Part shown: positions 25,437 through 34,513 of the stretch, piece by piece | Position numbering within the stretch: position 1 is the stretch's first letter | How the letters are laid out: every line of letters begins with the position of its first letter | Assembly (NCBI GenBank): GCA_034432155.1 | Contig: DAOUCP010000016.1 | Location: 1 to 64,000 of the forward strand | Length of the DNA: 64,000 nt | Source of the DNA: DAOUCP01 sp034432155 | GTDB lineage: Bacteria; Chloroflexota; Anaerolineae; Epilineales; Epilineaceae | Direction: 5' to 3' | Program-made: the position numbers and the translations under genes | Notes under the pieces: model-generated | The model's database searches: none | What the model was told of the DNA's origin: nothing | The model's input: the letters and a program-made list of their open reading frames with translations, nothing else

Positions 25437-27589
25437 GGGCGCTGCGATCCGCCTCTCGGCGATGGGCCGGCCGTCGGCTGTCGGCCCGCCCGCCCGGCGG
25501 TCTTCGTTGGTCCGGCCCGGCGGACGGCGGAGGTCGGCGGTTTGGCGCTTCGGAGGCTCGTGGCCATGGCCTTTGGCAGGACGATGGTCGTGGCCGCTTG
25601 CGCATAAGGCGTCAGGGGCGTCCAATTCCCCCCCGTGTCGCCAGCTTGCGCGGTGAAGAAGTACGTCCGGCCCGGCAGGCCCTCGAAGGGCACCTTCTGC
25701 ACGCCGACACGCGGTTTGCCCGGCCAGGAGCGCGGCGGACCCAGCGGGATCCAGCCCGAAGGGGTGCTTGGCAGTCGATCGCTGGCGTAGTACACCACGT
25801 ATGCATCCAGCGCCCTCTCGTCTGCGGCCAGGATCTCGAGCTCGAACTTCGGCGGCGAGGCTGCCGGCAGCTCGCGAACCACCGCCAAGACGGGTGGCGT
25901 AGTGTCGGCGCCACTGGGTTGGGCGCCCGAGTCAGCGCCAGGGGCGACTCCACCCACAGCCGCGGTCCTGTCGCCAGGCAGCGCCGGCGGCTCCCGGCCT
26001 GCGCCACTGGCAACGCCGCGCTCGACCACCACCACCGGCCGTCCGTGGACGAGCGGCCTTCCCCCTGGGCCATTGCGATTGGTGGCGGGCGGTAGCACCA
26101 CCCGATAGCTCCCGCCCTGGGCCGCGATCTCGGAGCGCACTAGGAGCCCCGTGGCCTCCATGCGGTAGAGGACGGCCGAGCGCCCCGTCGCCGGCAGCAC
26201 TGCCGTCCGATCCCCGCGAGACGTGTTCCAGGCCACCGTGATCACGCCATCCGGTGGCACGCGGAAGACCACCCGCTGCATGTCGCCAGCCGCCAGCCGG
26301 GCAGTCACGGCTGCCTTGCCCAGGAGGTCGGTTAGCAGCCGCCAGCTCTCGAAGGCCGGCCGCGGCACCCCGGCCAGCTGCGGCTCAAAGCGCCAGCACC
26401 CCTGGTTGGCGATCGGGGCCCAGCACTGGTTGCCCTCGTGATTGCGCACTAAGCCCAAGGCATCGTAGGAGTGTTCCCCATTGCCACAGTCGTCGTATAG
26501 CTGGAACACAATCACTACCTCGACCCCTTGCGCCAGGCCCTCCGACACTGCCTCCCATAGAAAGGCCGCCTGTTCCGCCAGGGTGCCGCGGCCCGGGCTG
26601 GCAGCATCCCAGCATGGTCCGGGGTACTCCGACCACACTGGCAGCCCCAGTTCGGTGACCCACAACGGCTTCGGCGGAATGCTGTGCGCCTGCAGGATCG
26701 CCCGCGCCGCCGCCGGCTTGCCCACCAGGTAGACGGGCGAGGTGTACCAATGCCAGGCCATGCGGTCGAAGTAGAAGCTGTGCCGCGCCACCGAGGGTGA
26801 ACGCTGGGCCTTGGCCGCGAGCTCGGCAGCGAAACGATCGTACCACTCCAGGGCATGGGCGCCGTCCCCGATACCCCCGTGCAGGACGATCGCCGGCGGA
26901 TCATGGTAGTGGATCACCAGATAGCTCACTTCGAGGAAGCGGACGTACGCCTCGACCGATCCAGACCAGAAGTGAGCGTTGTTCGGCTCGTTGCCGACTT
27001 CCCAGGCGGTGATGCCTGTGCTGCTGGACCAGCCACGCTCCCTCGCGAGTTCGCCACCCGGTCGGTAGCGTTGCACCACGGCCGAGACAAATCGCGCCCA
27101 GGGATTGTCCGGGTTGATCGCCACCGCGGCCGTCGGGTCATCGGTCAGCCGCCCATCGGCCTGTCGGAAGACCGGCGCCGCCAGGCCGTCCAACGGCGGG
27201 CCCTGCAACACCGCCAACGTGCGCAGACCGGCCGCGACGTCCCGGGCCAGGATGCCGTCCGGCACCTCCCAACGGAAACCGTCCGCTTCGACAAGGTCAT
27301 GGTTCAGCGACCAGCGATGCCAACCTCCGCCCAGCTCGCGCGCCCGCCGGTAGCGCTCCGCCAGCTCTGCCGCGCTCAAACGCTCCACGGACCGGGCCGG
27401 CGCACCTGGCTGGCGCTCCAAATGCAGGTCAAGGAGATCGACATGGGCGATGCCAAACCGCGGGACGGGACCCGGCCCGACCTGCGCCGTCACCGCAGGA
27501 GCCCCCGCCAGGGGAAGGGTCGCCAAGCCGGCCAGCCCGACCGCCCGAGCGACCTTCGACCACGTTTCCCGGAGAGCAGCCAGTCTCAC
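25433..27589 (-). CDS. Exported GH39/GH5-like glycoside hydrolase
   Basis: 718 residues. GTG 27589 overlaps the subtilase stop by GTGA and is followed by a signal peptide (ARAVGLAGLATLPLAGAPAVTA). The TIM barrel shows the clan GH-A pattern: acid/base Glu about 201 in AWEVGNEPNNAHFW and nucleophile Glu about 314 in PLWVTELGLPVW, 113 residues apart. After the barrel come beta-rich domains (about 400-510) and an Fn3-like segment with AYVVYYASDRLPSTP, ending in a basic Pro/Arg/Thr tail. Clan GH-A enzymes cut beta-linked sugars with retention. Substrate cannot be assigned. The preceding subtilase suggests an extracellular degradation operon. Confidence 0.82.
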   Translation of the reverse strand: MRLAALRETWSKVARAVGLAGLATLPLAGAPAVTAQVGPGPVPRFGIAHVDLLDLHLERQPGAPARSVERLSAAELAERYRRARELGGGWHRWSLNHDLVEADGFRWEVPDGILARDVAAGLRTLAVLQGPPLDGLAAPVFRQADGRLTDDPTAAVAINPDNPWARFVSAVVQRYRPGGELARERGWSSSTGITAWEVGNEPNNAHFWSGSVEAYVRFLEVSYLVIHYHDPPAIVLHGGIGDGAHALEWYDRFAAELAAKAQRSPSVARHSFYFDRMAWHWYTSPVYLVGKPAAARAILQAHSIPPKPLWVTELGLPVWSEYPGPCWDAASPGRGTLAEQAAFLWEAVSEGLAQGVEVVIVFQLYDDCGNGEHSYDALGLVRNHEGNQCWAPIANQGCWRFEPQLAGVPRPAFESWRLLTDLLGKAAVTARLAAGDMQRVVFRVPPDGVITVAWNTSRGDRTAVLPATGRSAVLYRMEATGLLVRSEIAAQGGSYRVVLPPATNRNGPGGRPLVHGRPVVVVERGVASGAGREPPALPGDRTAAVGGVAPGADSGAQPSGADTTPPVLAVVRELPAASPPKFELEILAADERALDAYVVYYASDRLPSTPSGWIPLGPPRSWPGKPRVGVQKVPFEGLPGRTYFFTAQAGDTGGNWTPLTPYAQAATTIVLPKAMATSLRSAKPPTSAVRRAGPTKTAGRAGRQPTAGPSPRGGSQRP

Positions 27590-30500
27590 TCCGTACTGTG
27601 CTGCAGCCACACTGCTGGCAGGAACAGCCAACTGACGCGCGGTCCTGGCGGCGGATCGGTGGGCCAGACGAAAGGCGTCGGCGTGGGAGTCGGCGTGGCC
27701 GTCTGAGCCGGCGGCGGCGTCATCAGCGGCGGGCCCAGCACGTCCAGCGGCACCACGCCCAGACGCTCGGCGCCACCCTGGCCCCCCGTGAGCTCGAGCT
27801 GGCCGAAGTGTCGGTCGCCCCGCTCCACGGCATCGAACTGCCAGCTCAGCCCGACGTCGTACGCCTCGCCCGGAGCCACCCGCTCGGGTACCTGCGCCCG
27901 CACCTCATCCGTCCCCGTGGCTGGCACTACCGCGTAGGCCACCACCACATCGTCGGGCTGATCCTCCGAGCCCTGCCAGCTCTGGACGTGGATCCACCAC
28001 GGACCCGAGCGCGGATTGGTCACATCGCAGTACTCGGTCCATGACGGCGAACCACTCAGCGCAGCCTGCTCGCGCGCCTCTGCTTGGCCGTCCCGATCCG
28101 CGTCGTAGCCCACAAAGAGGTCGATATCCGGTGCCTCGGAGGAGACGACCTCGGCCACCAGGCGCCGAGCACCCGCCGGCACGTCCACACGGATGGTCAT
28201 GGTGCCCTCCATGGTGCCGGTGAACGGCCGGGTGCCCGCCAACAAGTCATACGGATTGTCCGGTGTCGGATCCACCGTCAGGGACATGCCCTGCTGCGAT
28301 GCCTTCGTCAACCCCGATACCGCCACTCGCAGCGGCTCGCCGCCCTTTGAGCGGAAGCCGACGACGGCCGCACTACCGGTCCGGTCACGAGCGCTCACGA
28401 CCGCGATCAGCGGTCCCCGCAGACCCACCGACCGGACGGTCACGGGCATCCGCAAGCTTCCCAGGGACCCGTCCTCGGGCGTCAGGATGACCTGTCCGAA
28501 GGCCCATTGCCCCACCGGTACACGAGTGACATCGGCGCGAACGCTGATCTTGATGGGTCGGTCGGGCGCCACGGAGATGATTTTCGGCTCTACCACGAGC
28601 GAGAGGCCGGCCTGGACGTTGGTCGACACCTGCCAGCTCGTGGCCGACGGGAGGCGCGTCGAGAGCGTGCGGCTCCACGAGCACCACCCGGCGCAACGGT
28701 GATCGGTCAAGGTCGCCAGGTTTAGCTCGCGGGGATCCCCGCCGCGCACCGGATTGGCCTCGTCGTATGCCTCGTTTGGCACGGCGAGGACGATGCCGCT
28801 CGCCGCCGCTCTGCCCACATCCAGTCGCCCGGCGCCCGCCGCCAGCGCATCGGCCCTGGTCGTGCCGTCCTGGAGACGGACCTGGTCCCCCGTCGCCGTC
28901 AAGGTAAGCGCGGACTGGATCTCCGCCGGCGTCCAGTCCGGATGCACCGCGCGCAGCAGAGCTGCCGCGCCAGCGCCATGCGGGCTGGCCATGGAGGTCC
29001 CGCCGTAGACACCGAACTCCGGCGAACCGGCGGGCATCACCTCGTCGGTCGCCACCGCTGCCAGGATGTCCACCCCCGGCGCCAGGACCTCGGGCTTGAG
29101 CACGTCGAACAGGTAGCCCACGTGCAGTTCCCAGTCGGGTCGGTAGCAACAATCCTCCCCCGGTGCCGGCCCGCGAGCACTGAAGTCGGCCAGCACATCG
29201 GCGAACGCTGGCTCCTCACCGATCTGAGCGCCGCGGATGGTTCCCTGGTGGCCGGTGCCTCGCGCCAGCCAGTCCTTCAGGAGCTTGCCGTTGGCGTAAC
29301 TCAGGTTCAGCGCCGGCATGCGGAACCCGAGGCCGGCATTCACCCGATCTCCCTCGGTCTCACGGTTGACCCGCACCAAACCAATGGCGCCAGCACTGCG
29401 CAGACTGCCCGCAATGTAGTCCTGACGGGCAGGACTGTGATCGCCATTGGAGTCGCAGACCACGATCTTGCCCTTAAGCGAATCGGCTGGGAAGCGGCTC
29501 ATGCAGGTACCGTCGTCGCGTTGGCCACTGGCGTTAGTCAACGTCCCGGCATAGACGATGGGCGCCGGTCCCGCCCCTCGGGAGTAGCTGTAGCCGGGCA
29601 GATCGGCCGGCGGCCGGACGCTGCCACCCTTCAGCCCCGTCAGCAGATTCAGACCGGCTCGACTGTGGCTCGTAGCGCCCACCGTCAACACCCAGGGCGC
29701 GGTGGAGTGGACCGAAGAAGGCTCTGGGCCGTCATTGCCGGCCGCACTGACGACCATGACGTTCGCCTTGCGAGCATTCAAGAACGCCTCGGCGATCATG
29801 TTCTCCCACGGCGAGTTCTGCCCGGTGCCAATCGAGTAGTTCAGGACATCGACGCCTTCGGCGATGGCGTGGTCAACCGCCTGCACCGTCGCCGTGGCCA
29901 TGCACCGCCAGATCGGGTTCGCCGGGATGCAGACGTCGTAGGCGATGATGTTGGCGTGCGGCGCGACACCGGAGATGGTCCGCACGAAGGCCTGCCCGCC
30001 GGCGACGAACATCGCCTCGGTGACATTGCCCGCGGCGGTACTGGCGGTGTGGCTGCCGTGACCGTCCCGATCCTCGGGGTCATTGAGGCTTTCCTCAAAG
30101 GACCAGATGCCGATCAATTTGTCATTGCAGGCCAAGCCAGCGTCATAGTGCAGATTGGCCGCATCGCAGAAGCCTGTGTAGTTGCCAGCGCCCAACGGGT
30201 TCTGGTGGACGTAGCCGTCGGCACCTACCGCGGCGAAGGACGGGTGATCACTGTTGATGCCGGTGTCGATCACCCCGACGACGATCCCCTCCCCCTTGGT
30301 CGCCGGCATGCCGTTCATCGCTGTGCCGTCCCAGACGCGCCCGGCGCCGATCCAGCGCGGACCGATATCGGTGGCCAGCGGCAGGCTTTGGTTGCGCTCG
30401 ACACGCCGCACACCGGGCAGGCGCTGCACCGCCTCGGCCTCGGCTGGGGAAAGCCAGATTGCCACGCCGTTGAGGGCGTAGCGGTAACGGTGGAGCACAT

Positions 30501-30882
30501 CCAGCCGATGGCCGAGAGCCGCCGTCGCGGCTCGCAGGAATCGTTCCTGCCGGACCGTCAACAGATCGAGGTAGGCCCGCGCGAGCGAGCTGTCGACGTC
30601 GAGGTTCCTGGGCGCCGAGAGCGGCCGTTGCGGGGCCTGATCGACCGTCGTTGCCAGGTACCCGGCGAGCGGTTCCTCTGCCAGCTGAACGATGTAATAG
30701 CTGGGCGTCGCAGACTTGCCGCTTGCCGTTGACTGCTCTTGCGCCTCGAGCACCATTGCCTGGATGTGGGCCGACCGGGCCTCGGGGCCCGGCGGGCTCA
30801 TCGACGATCGCCCGGCGCTGGCCGGCACCGCCAAGAGCCAACCCGTCACGAGGAGCCAGAATGTCGCCCGTCGCCAGTTCAT
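27586..30882 (-). CDS. Secreted subtilisin-like serine protease (S8) with PA domain
   Basis: 1098 residues from ATG 30882 (GGAGG eight bases upstream). A signal peptide (FWLLVTGWLLAVPASA) and an I9-type propeptide (about 60-165) precede the catalytic domain: Asp206 in GVIDTGINSDHPSF, His275 in DRDGHGSHTASTAAG and the Ser near residue 628 in GGTSMASPHGAG. A PA-type insert (about 380-500) sits between His and Ser. Fn3-like and bacterial pre-peptidase C-like modules follow, the latter including SEAPDIDLFVGYDADRDGQ. The tail is TPTPTPTPFVWPTD, then WLFLPAVWLQ. The full triad and modules argue for an active extracellular protease. The first gene of a three-gene operon with its own promoter. Confidence 0.93.
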   Translation of the reverse strand: MNWRRATFWLLVTGWLLAVPASAGRSSMSPPGPEARSAHIQAMVLEAQEQSTASGKSATPSYYIVQLAEEPLAGYLATTVDQAPQRPLSAPRNLDVDSSLARAYLDLLTVRQERFLRAATAALGHRLDVLHRYRYALNGVAIWLSPAEAEAVQRLPGVRRVERNQSLPLATDIGPRWIGAGRVWDGTAMNGMPATKGEGIVVGVIDTGINSDHPSFAAVGADGYVHQNPLGAGNYTGFCDAANLHYDAGLACNDKLIGIWSFEESLNDPEDRDGHGSHTASTAAGNVTEAMFVAGGQAFVRTISGVAPHANIIAYDVCIPANPIWRCMATATVQAVDHAIAEGVDVLNYSIGTGQNSPWENMIAEAFLNARKANVMVVSAAGNDGPEPSSVHSTAPWVLTVGATSHSRAGLNLLTGLKGGSVRPPADLPGYSYSRGAGPAPIVYAGTLTNASGQRDDGTCMSRFPADSLKGKIVVCDSNGDHSPARQDYIAGSLRSAGAIGLVRVNRETEGDRVNAGLGFRMPALNLSYANGKLLKDWLARGTGHQGTIRGAQIGEEPAFADVLADFSARGPAPGEDCCYRPDWELHVGYLFDVLKPEVLAPGVDILAAVATDEVMPAGSPEFGVYGGTSMASPHGAGAAALLRAVHPDWTPAEIQSALTLTATGDQVRLQDGTTRADALAAGAGRLDVGRAAASGIVLAVPNEAYDEANPVRGGDPRELNLATLTDHRCAGWCSWSRTLSTRLPSATSWQVSTNVQAGLSLVVEPKIISVAPDRPIKISVRADVTRVPVGQWAFGQVILTPEDGSLGSLRMPVTVRSVGLRGPLIAVVSARDRTGSAAVVGFRSKGGEPLRVAVSGLTKASQQGMSLTVDPTPDNPYDLLAGTRPFTGTMEGTMTIRVDVPAGARRLVAEVVSSEAPDIDLFVGYDADRDGQAEAREQAALSGSPSWTEYCDVTNPRSGPWWIHVQSWQGSEDQPDDVVVAYAVVPATGTDEVRAQVPERVAPGEAYDVGLSWQFDAVERGDRHFGQLELTGGQGGAERLGVVPLDVLGPPLMTPPPAQTATPTPTPTPFVWPTDPPPGPRVSWLFLPAVWLQHSTE

Positions 30883-31001
30883 GCCATGGACCTCCAAGCC
30901 ATTGCCTGCCTTCCGCGTTGAGAGCGCGACCGAGCTCGTCCGGTCCGCACTGCCGTGGTGCGCGCATGCGAGGAGCCGAAGCGGAGGGCCATCCGTCGGC
31001 C

Positions 31002-31030
31002 AGTTTAGCACAGGGCCAGCGCCACCCCAA
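31002..31030 (-). promoter_or_regulatory. Promoter for the subtilase operon
   Basis: On the minus strand, TTGGGG (31030-31025), a 17-nt spacer and TAAACT (31007-31002). Transcription would start near 30995, about 113 nt before the subtilase ATG. The 298-nt gap between pyrK and the subtilase gene otherwise holds only GC-rich imperfect repeats (CGCCCCGAGG-GCA occurs twice). Confidence 0.5.
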
Positions 31031-31180
31031 GGCACCGGGTCGGCGACGCCCCGAGGTGCAGCGCCACCGACGCAACAAGGCCCAAGGCATGGGGCTGCCA
31101 TTGCCCCAACGCGCAACGCCACCGGCGCCCCGAGGCGCAAGACGCAGCGCGGCCGGCGGAGCCGCGGCCGCGACCCCGCG

Positions 31181-31936
31181 TCATGCGTCGGGGACGGATG
31201 GCGACAACGGCGGCGGGTACACCACCACTGGGCCATCGCGGCACACCAGCTGTCCCTCCAGCCAGCAGCTGCCGCACAAACCGATGCCGCAGCGCATGTA
31301 GGCTTCCCAGGCCAGCTGGGTAGCGACGGCGGCATCTTCGCCCAGCCGCCGCACCGCGCGCAACATGGCCGGTGGCCCGCACGCATAGATGGCATCGGGG
31401 CGCCCGCCAGCCAAGAGCTCCTCGACCACCTCCGTGACCAAGCCAGGCCGACCGGCGCTGCCATCGTCGGTGGCCAGGCATACCTCGGCACCGAGCGCGC
31501 GAAACTCCTCGACCAGTAGCAACTCGGAGGCGCAGCGAGCGCCGAGAGCCACGTGTAGGAGCGCCGCGGCCGGTGCGAGCCGCTGAGCCAGGAAAAGGAG
31601 TGGTGCAGCTCCGTAGCCGCCACCCACCAGGAGGTGATGACGGCCTGCCGGCTGGAATCCGCGACCGAATGGGCCACGGCACCACACGCGTTCGCCCACC
31701 TGAAGGCCGTGCAACGCTCGCGACACGGGACCCACGGCAGCCACGACAAAGGTCAGCGGATCGGCCCCCGCCAGACTGAACGGCTTCTCGTCCAGCCCTG
31801 GCAGCCACAGCATGGCGAACTGACCAGGCTGAGCGTCCCAGCTGGCATCCAGCACCAGCCTCCGGACGGTGGCCGTCTCCTGGCGCAGCGCCGCGATGCG
31901 CACCGCCTGGGGGAGCCTCGGTGCGCCACCGCTCAT
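31181..31936 (-). CDS. pyrK: Dihydroorotate dehydrogenase electron-transfer subunit
   Basis: 251 residues from ATG 31936 (GGGAGG six bases upstream, overlapping the pyrD stop). The FAD-binding domain shows QPGQFAMLWLPGLDEKPFSL, in which RxYS is replaced by KPFS as usual for PyrK. The nucleotide domain shows LLVGGGYGAAPLLFLAQRL, and the C-terminal [2Fe-2S] cluster motif is CGIGLCGSCWLEGQLVCRDG. It accepts electrons from PyrD and passes them to NAD+. All ligands are present. Last gene of the pyr operon. Confidence 0.94.
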   Translation of the reverse strand: MSGGAPRLPQAVRIAALRQETATVRRLVLDASWDAQPGQFAMLWLPGLDEKPFSLAGADPLTFVVAAVGPVSRALHGLQVGERVWCRGPFGRGFQPAGRHHLLVGGGYGAAPLLFLAQRLAPAAALLHVALGARCASELLLVEEFRALGAEVCLATDDGSAGRPGLVTEVVEELLAGGRPDAIYACGPPAMLRAVRRLGEDAAVATQLAWEAYMRCGIGLCGSCWLEGQLVCRDGPVVVYPPPLSPSVPDA

Positions 31937-32952
31937 GGCTGGCCTCCCTCCGCCGACCGGCCATCGGCCGCCCCGTCGACCTCCGGAATGGGCGGCAACG
32001 AAGCCGGCTCGGGCCACTGCGGGCGCTGATGCGCGACCCCACGAATCGCCGGCAGCGAGGTGTCATGCTCCCTCAGCCAGCGCACCAAACCCGCCCGCAG
32101 TTCGCCGAAGACCTCCACACCGCCGTAGTAGACACCCGACCCAACGCCCACCGCCGTTGCGCCGGCCATGATCATCGCCACCACGTCGCGAGCGCAGCGC
32201 ACCCCCCCGGTGCCGATGATCGGCACCGACACCGCCTGGCAGATGCAGTACACGGCGTGCAAGGCGATGGGTTGAAGTGCTGGCCCTGAGATTCCGCCAA
32301 CGAGGTTGGCCAGCACGGGGCAGCCACTCTCGACGTCGACTAGCAAGCCCGGCATGGTGTTGACGGCGCAGATGGCTGAGGCCCCGGCATCCACCACCGC
32401 CGCCGCAATTCGCGCGATGTCGGGCACATTGGGCGCCAGTTTCACAATCAGGGGGATGTCGATGGCCCTGTGAACGGCGGACGTCACCGACGCGGCGGAG
32501 GCCAAGGAGGCAGCGAACGGCTCGCCAAACTCGGCCCGCACGTTGGGACAGCTGATGTTCAGCTCCACCAGATCGGGCTCCGCCCGAGCGACCACCTCGG
32601 CCACGCGAGCATACTCGTCCTCGCTGGTGCCGAAGATGCTGGCGATCAGCGGCACACCCAGCGGCCTCAGCTCTCGTCGTGCCTGGCGCAGCAGCTCTAC
32701 CTCGGCGGCTGCTCCTGGGTTGGCCAACCCAATGGCATTCAGCAAGCCGACACCGAAATCGACGCAGCTCGGATTCGGATGGCCACGTCGCGGCTCGAGG
32801 CTGACAGATTTGGCGGTGACGGCGCCCGCACCGGCGCGGGCCACGCGCACGAGCTGGTCAGCGTGGCTGCCCAGAATGCCAGAGGCCAGGACGAGCGGAT
32901 TGGGCAGTCGGACGCCCGCAATCTCGACGGATACGTCGACGGCCGTCGTCAT
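31933..32952 (-). CDS. pyrD: Dihydroorotate dehydrogenase, class 1B catalytic subunit
   Basis: 339 residues. FMN-barrel motifs: NPLVLASGILG, TAKSVSLEPRRGHPNPSCVD, LNAIGLANPG, LVELNISCPNV with the class 1 catalytic Cys, and GTGGVRCARDVVAMIMAGAT. The 1B assignment is supported by pyrK immediately downstream. It oxidises dihydroorotate to orotate. The last 30 residues (Pro/Glu/Ala-rich) exceed the usual family end. ATG 32952 overlaps the pyrE stop by ATGA. Confidence 0.95.
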   Translation of the reverse strand: MTTAVDVSVEIAGVRLPNPLVLASGILGSHADQLVRVARAGAGAVTAKSVSLEPRRGHPNPSCVDFGVGLLNAIGLANPGAAAEVELLRQARRELRPLGVPLIASIFGTSEDEYARVAEVVARAEPDLVELNISCPNVRAEFGEPFAASLASAASVTSAVHRAIDIPLIVKLAPNVPDIARIAAAVVDAGASAICAVNTMPGLLVDVESGCPVLANLVGGISGPALQPIALHAVYCICQAVSVPIIGTGGVRCARDVVAMIMAGATAVGVGSGVYYGGVEVFGELRAGLVRWLREHDTSLPAIRGVAHQRPQWPEPASLPPIPEVDGAADGRSAEGGQP

Positions 32953-33656
32953 GAGGGCATGGCCTGTCCGCGAGAACGCGCCAAGTACGCCACGACAGCC
33001 GCTGCCTGCTCCTGCCGAATGCTGCCGCTCGCGGCCAACGCCGCTACCAGTTCGCGCAAGGTGGCCACAGCGTGCAGCCGATAGCCAGCCGCGGCAAGTT
33101 CGGCCCGACCCGTGCCCTGGCGATCGATGAGCACCACCACGTCGCAGATCTTCAGCCCAGCCGCCTCGAGCTTCCGGATGGCCTCCAACTTGCTTGCGCC
33201 GCTGGAGATCACGTCATCAAGCAGCACCACCGTCTCCCCGGCCCGGTAACGTCCCTCGATCTCTTGGCCGGTGCCATAGCCCTTCGCCTCGCGCCGCGGG
33301 TAGAGGAGCGGCCGACCGGTTGCCAGCGCCACCGCCGTGCCAATCGGCAAGCCAGCGTACGGCACCGCGGCCAGCCGATCAAAATCCAGCCGAGCCAGGA
33401 GCGACGCGTAGGCCTGTGCCGCCTGCCACAGGAGTGATGGGTCGGAAACGAGGAGCCGCAAGTCCAGATAGACCGGCGACGTACTGCCGTCCTTGAGCCG
33501 AAACGTTCCGAACTGGATCGCTCCTAAGGCCTGCAGCCGTTGCGCAAGCTCCTCGATCCCACCGTGCTCGGCCTTCGAGAGTTCCTCCATCCCACCGTCC
33601 TCGGCCTTCGACCGTTCTGCCATGGCACCGTCCTCCGACTTCGAGAGGTCCGCCAT
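32949..33656 (-). CDS. pyrE: Orotate phosphoribosyltransferase with three-unit N-terminal repeat
   Basis: 235 residues from ATG 33656 (TGATG junction with pyrF). The catalytic part has GAIQFGTFRLKDGSTSPVYL, REAKGYGTGQEIEG (the usual KxxG loop) and the PRPP-binding VVLLDDVISSGASK. It makes OMP from orotate and PRPP. The N-terminus carries three 11-residue units, each beginning with Met (MADLSKSEDGA, MAERSKAEDGG, MEELSKAEHGG), ahead of IEELAQRLQALG where relatives start. The units derive from a 33-nt tandem repeat, giving three in-frame ATGs. Translation might begin at any of them. Confidence 0.93.
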   Translation of the reverse strand: MADLSKSEDGAMAERSKAEDGGMEELSKAEHGGIEELAQRLQALGAIQFGTFRLKDGSTSPVYLDLRLLVSDPSLLWQAAQAYASLLARLDFDRLAAVPYAGLPIGTAVALATGRPLLYPRREAKGYGTGQEIEGRYRAGETVVLLDDVISSGASKLEAIRKLEAAGLKICDVVVLIDRQGTGRAELAAAGYRLHAVATLRELVAALAASGSIRQEQAAAVVAYLARSRGQAMPS

Positions 33657-34513
33657 CACACCGCCCTCCGCCTTCGCAAGCCGTTGATCTCGTCCCGGAG
33701 CCGGCATGCCGCGATTCGGGGATCGGGGGCTTGGAAGATCGCCCGCGAGCTGTTGATGAGCATGCCACCGCCATCGCCGTCCAGGCCGGCGGCCACGGTG
33801 GCCGCCAGGTCACCCCCTTGGGCTCCGATGCCCGGCACCAGGAGCGGCAGGTGGGGGGCCACAGCCCGCACGGCGGCGATGGCTTCGGGGAAGGTGGCGC
33901 CGACGACCAGCCCCGCGTTGTCCTTCTGGCTCCAGGAGGCAACGGTGGCCGCAATCGCCACGTACAGCGGGCGACCGGCGACGATGAGCTCTTGGAAATC
34001 GGACGCCCCGGGATTGCTGGTGTGGCAGAGAACGAACGCCCCGCGGGCCGGGTCGGCCAGGAACGGCGCCACCGAGTCAGCCCCCAGGTAGGGCGAGACG
34101 GTGACCGCGTCGGCGCCGAGCACCTGGAAGGCAGCGCGGGCGTAGGCAGCCGCCGTGTGGCCAATGTCGCCGCGCTTGGCGTCCAGAATCGTCAGCCGAT
34201 CGTCGGGCACATGGGCAATGACGGCCGCCAGAATCGCCAGTCCGTCCAGACCGAGGGCCTCGAAGAAGGCGCTGTTCGGCTTGTAGGCAACCGTGGCTTC
34301 GGCGGTGGCGTCGATCACCCGCCGGCAATGGTCCAGGGCCGCATCGGGGTCGCCCGTCGGATCCAGACCAATGCAGACAAGGGAGTCGAGCCGCTCGATG
34401 ACCGCCGCCAAGCGTCGGTTGAAGGGCGTCGGCTGGACCGCATGGCAGCCGAGTGCTCCCGCGGCGCTCCCACCACCGCCGACCGCCGCGTCGTCCTCGC
34501 GAGGCCGGCTCAC
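33656..34513 (-). CDS. pyrF: Orotidine 5'-phosphate decarboxylase (type 2)
   Basis: 285 residues from GTG 34513, which overlaps the pyrB stop (GTGA). LVCIGLDPTGDPD, the catalytic DAKRGDIGHTAAAYA and LVPGIGAQGGD identify the long OMP decarboxylase subgroup typical of actinobacteria and relatives. It converts OMP to UMP. The first 28 residues (Gly/Ala-rich) are extra compared with relatives, and the end (RLRDEINGLRRRRAV) is basic. Confidence 0.95.
   Translation of the reverse strand: MSRPREDDAAVGGGGSAAGALGCHAVQPTPFNRRLAAVIERLDSLVCIGLDPTGDPDAALDHCRRVIDATAEATVAYKPNSAFFEALGLDGLAILAAVIAHVPDDRLTILDAKRGDIGHTAAAYARAAFQVLGADAVTVSPYLGADSVAPFLADPARGAFVLCHTSNPGASDFQELIVAGRPLYVAIAATVASWSQKDNAGLVVGATFPEAIAAVRAVAPHLPLLVPGIGAQGGDLAATVAAGLDGDGGGMLINSSRAIFQAPDPRIAACRLRDEINGLRRRRAV

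Noticed and set aside
28942..30732. Plus-strand open frame of 596 codons opposite the subtilase
   Set aside because: It covers the conserved subtilase catalytic regions on the other strand and shows no motifs.
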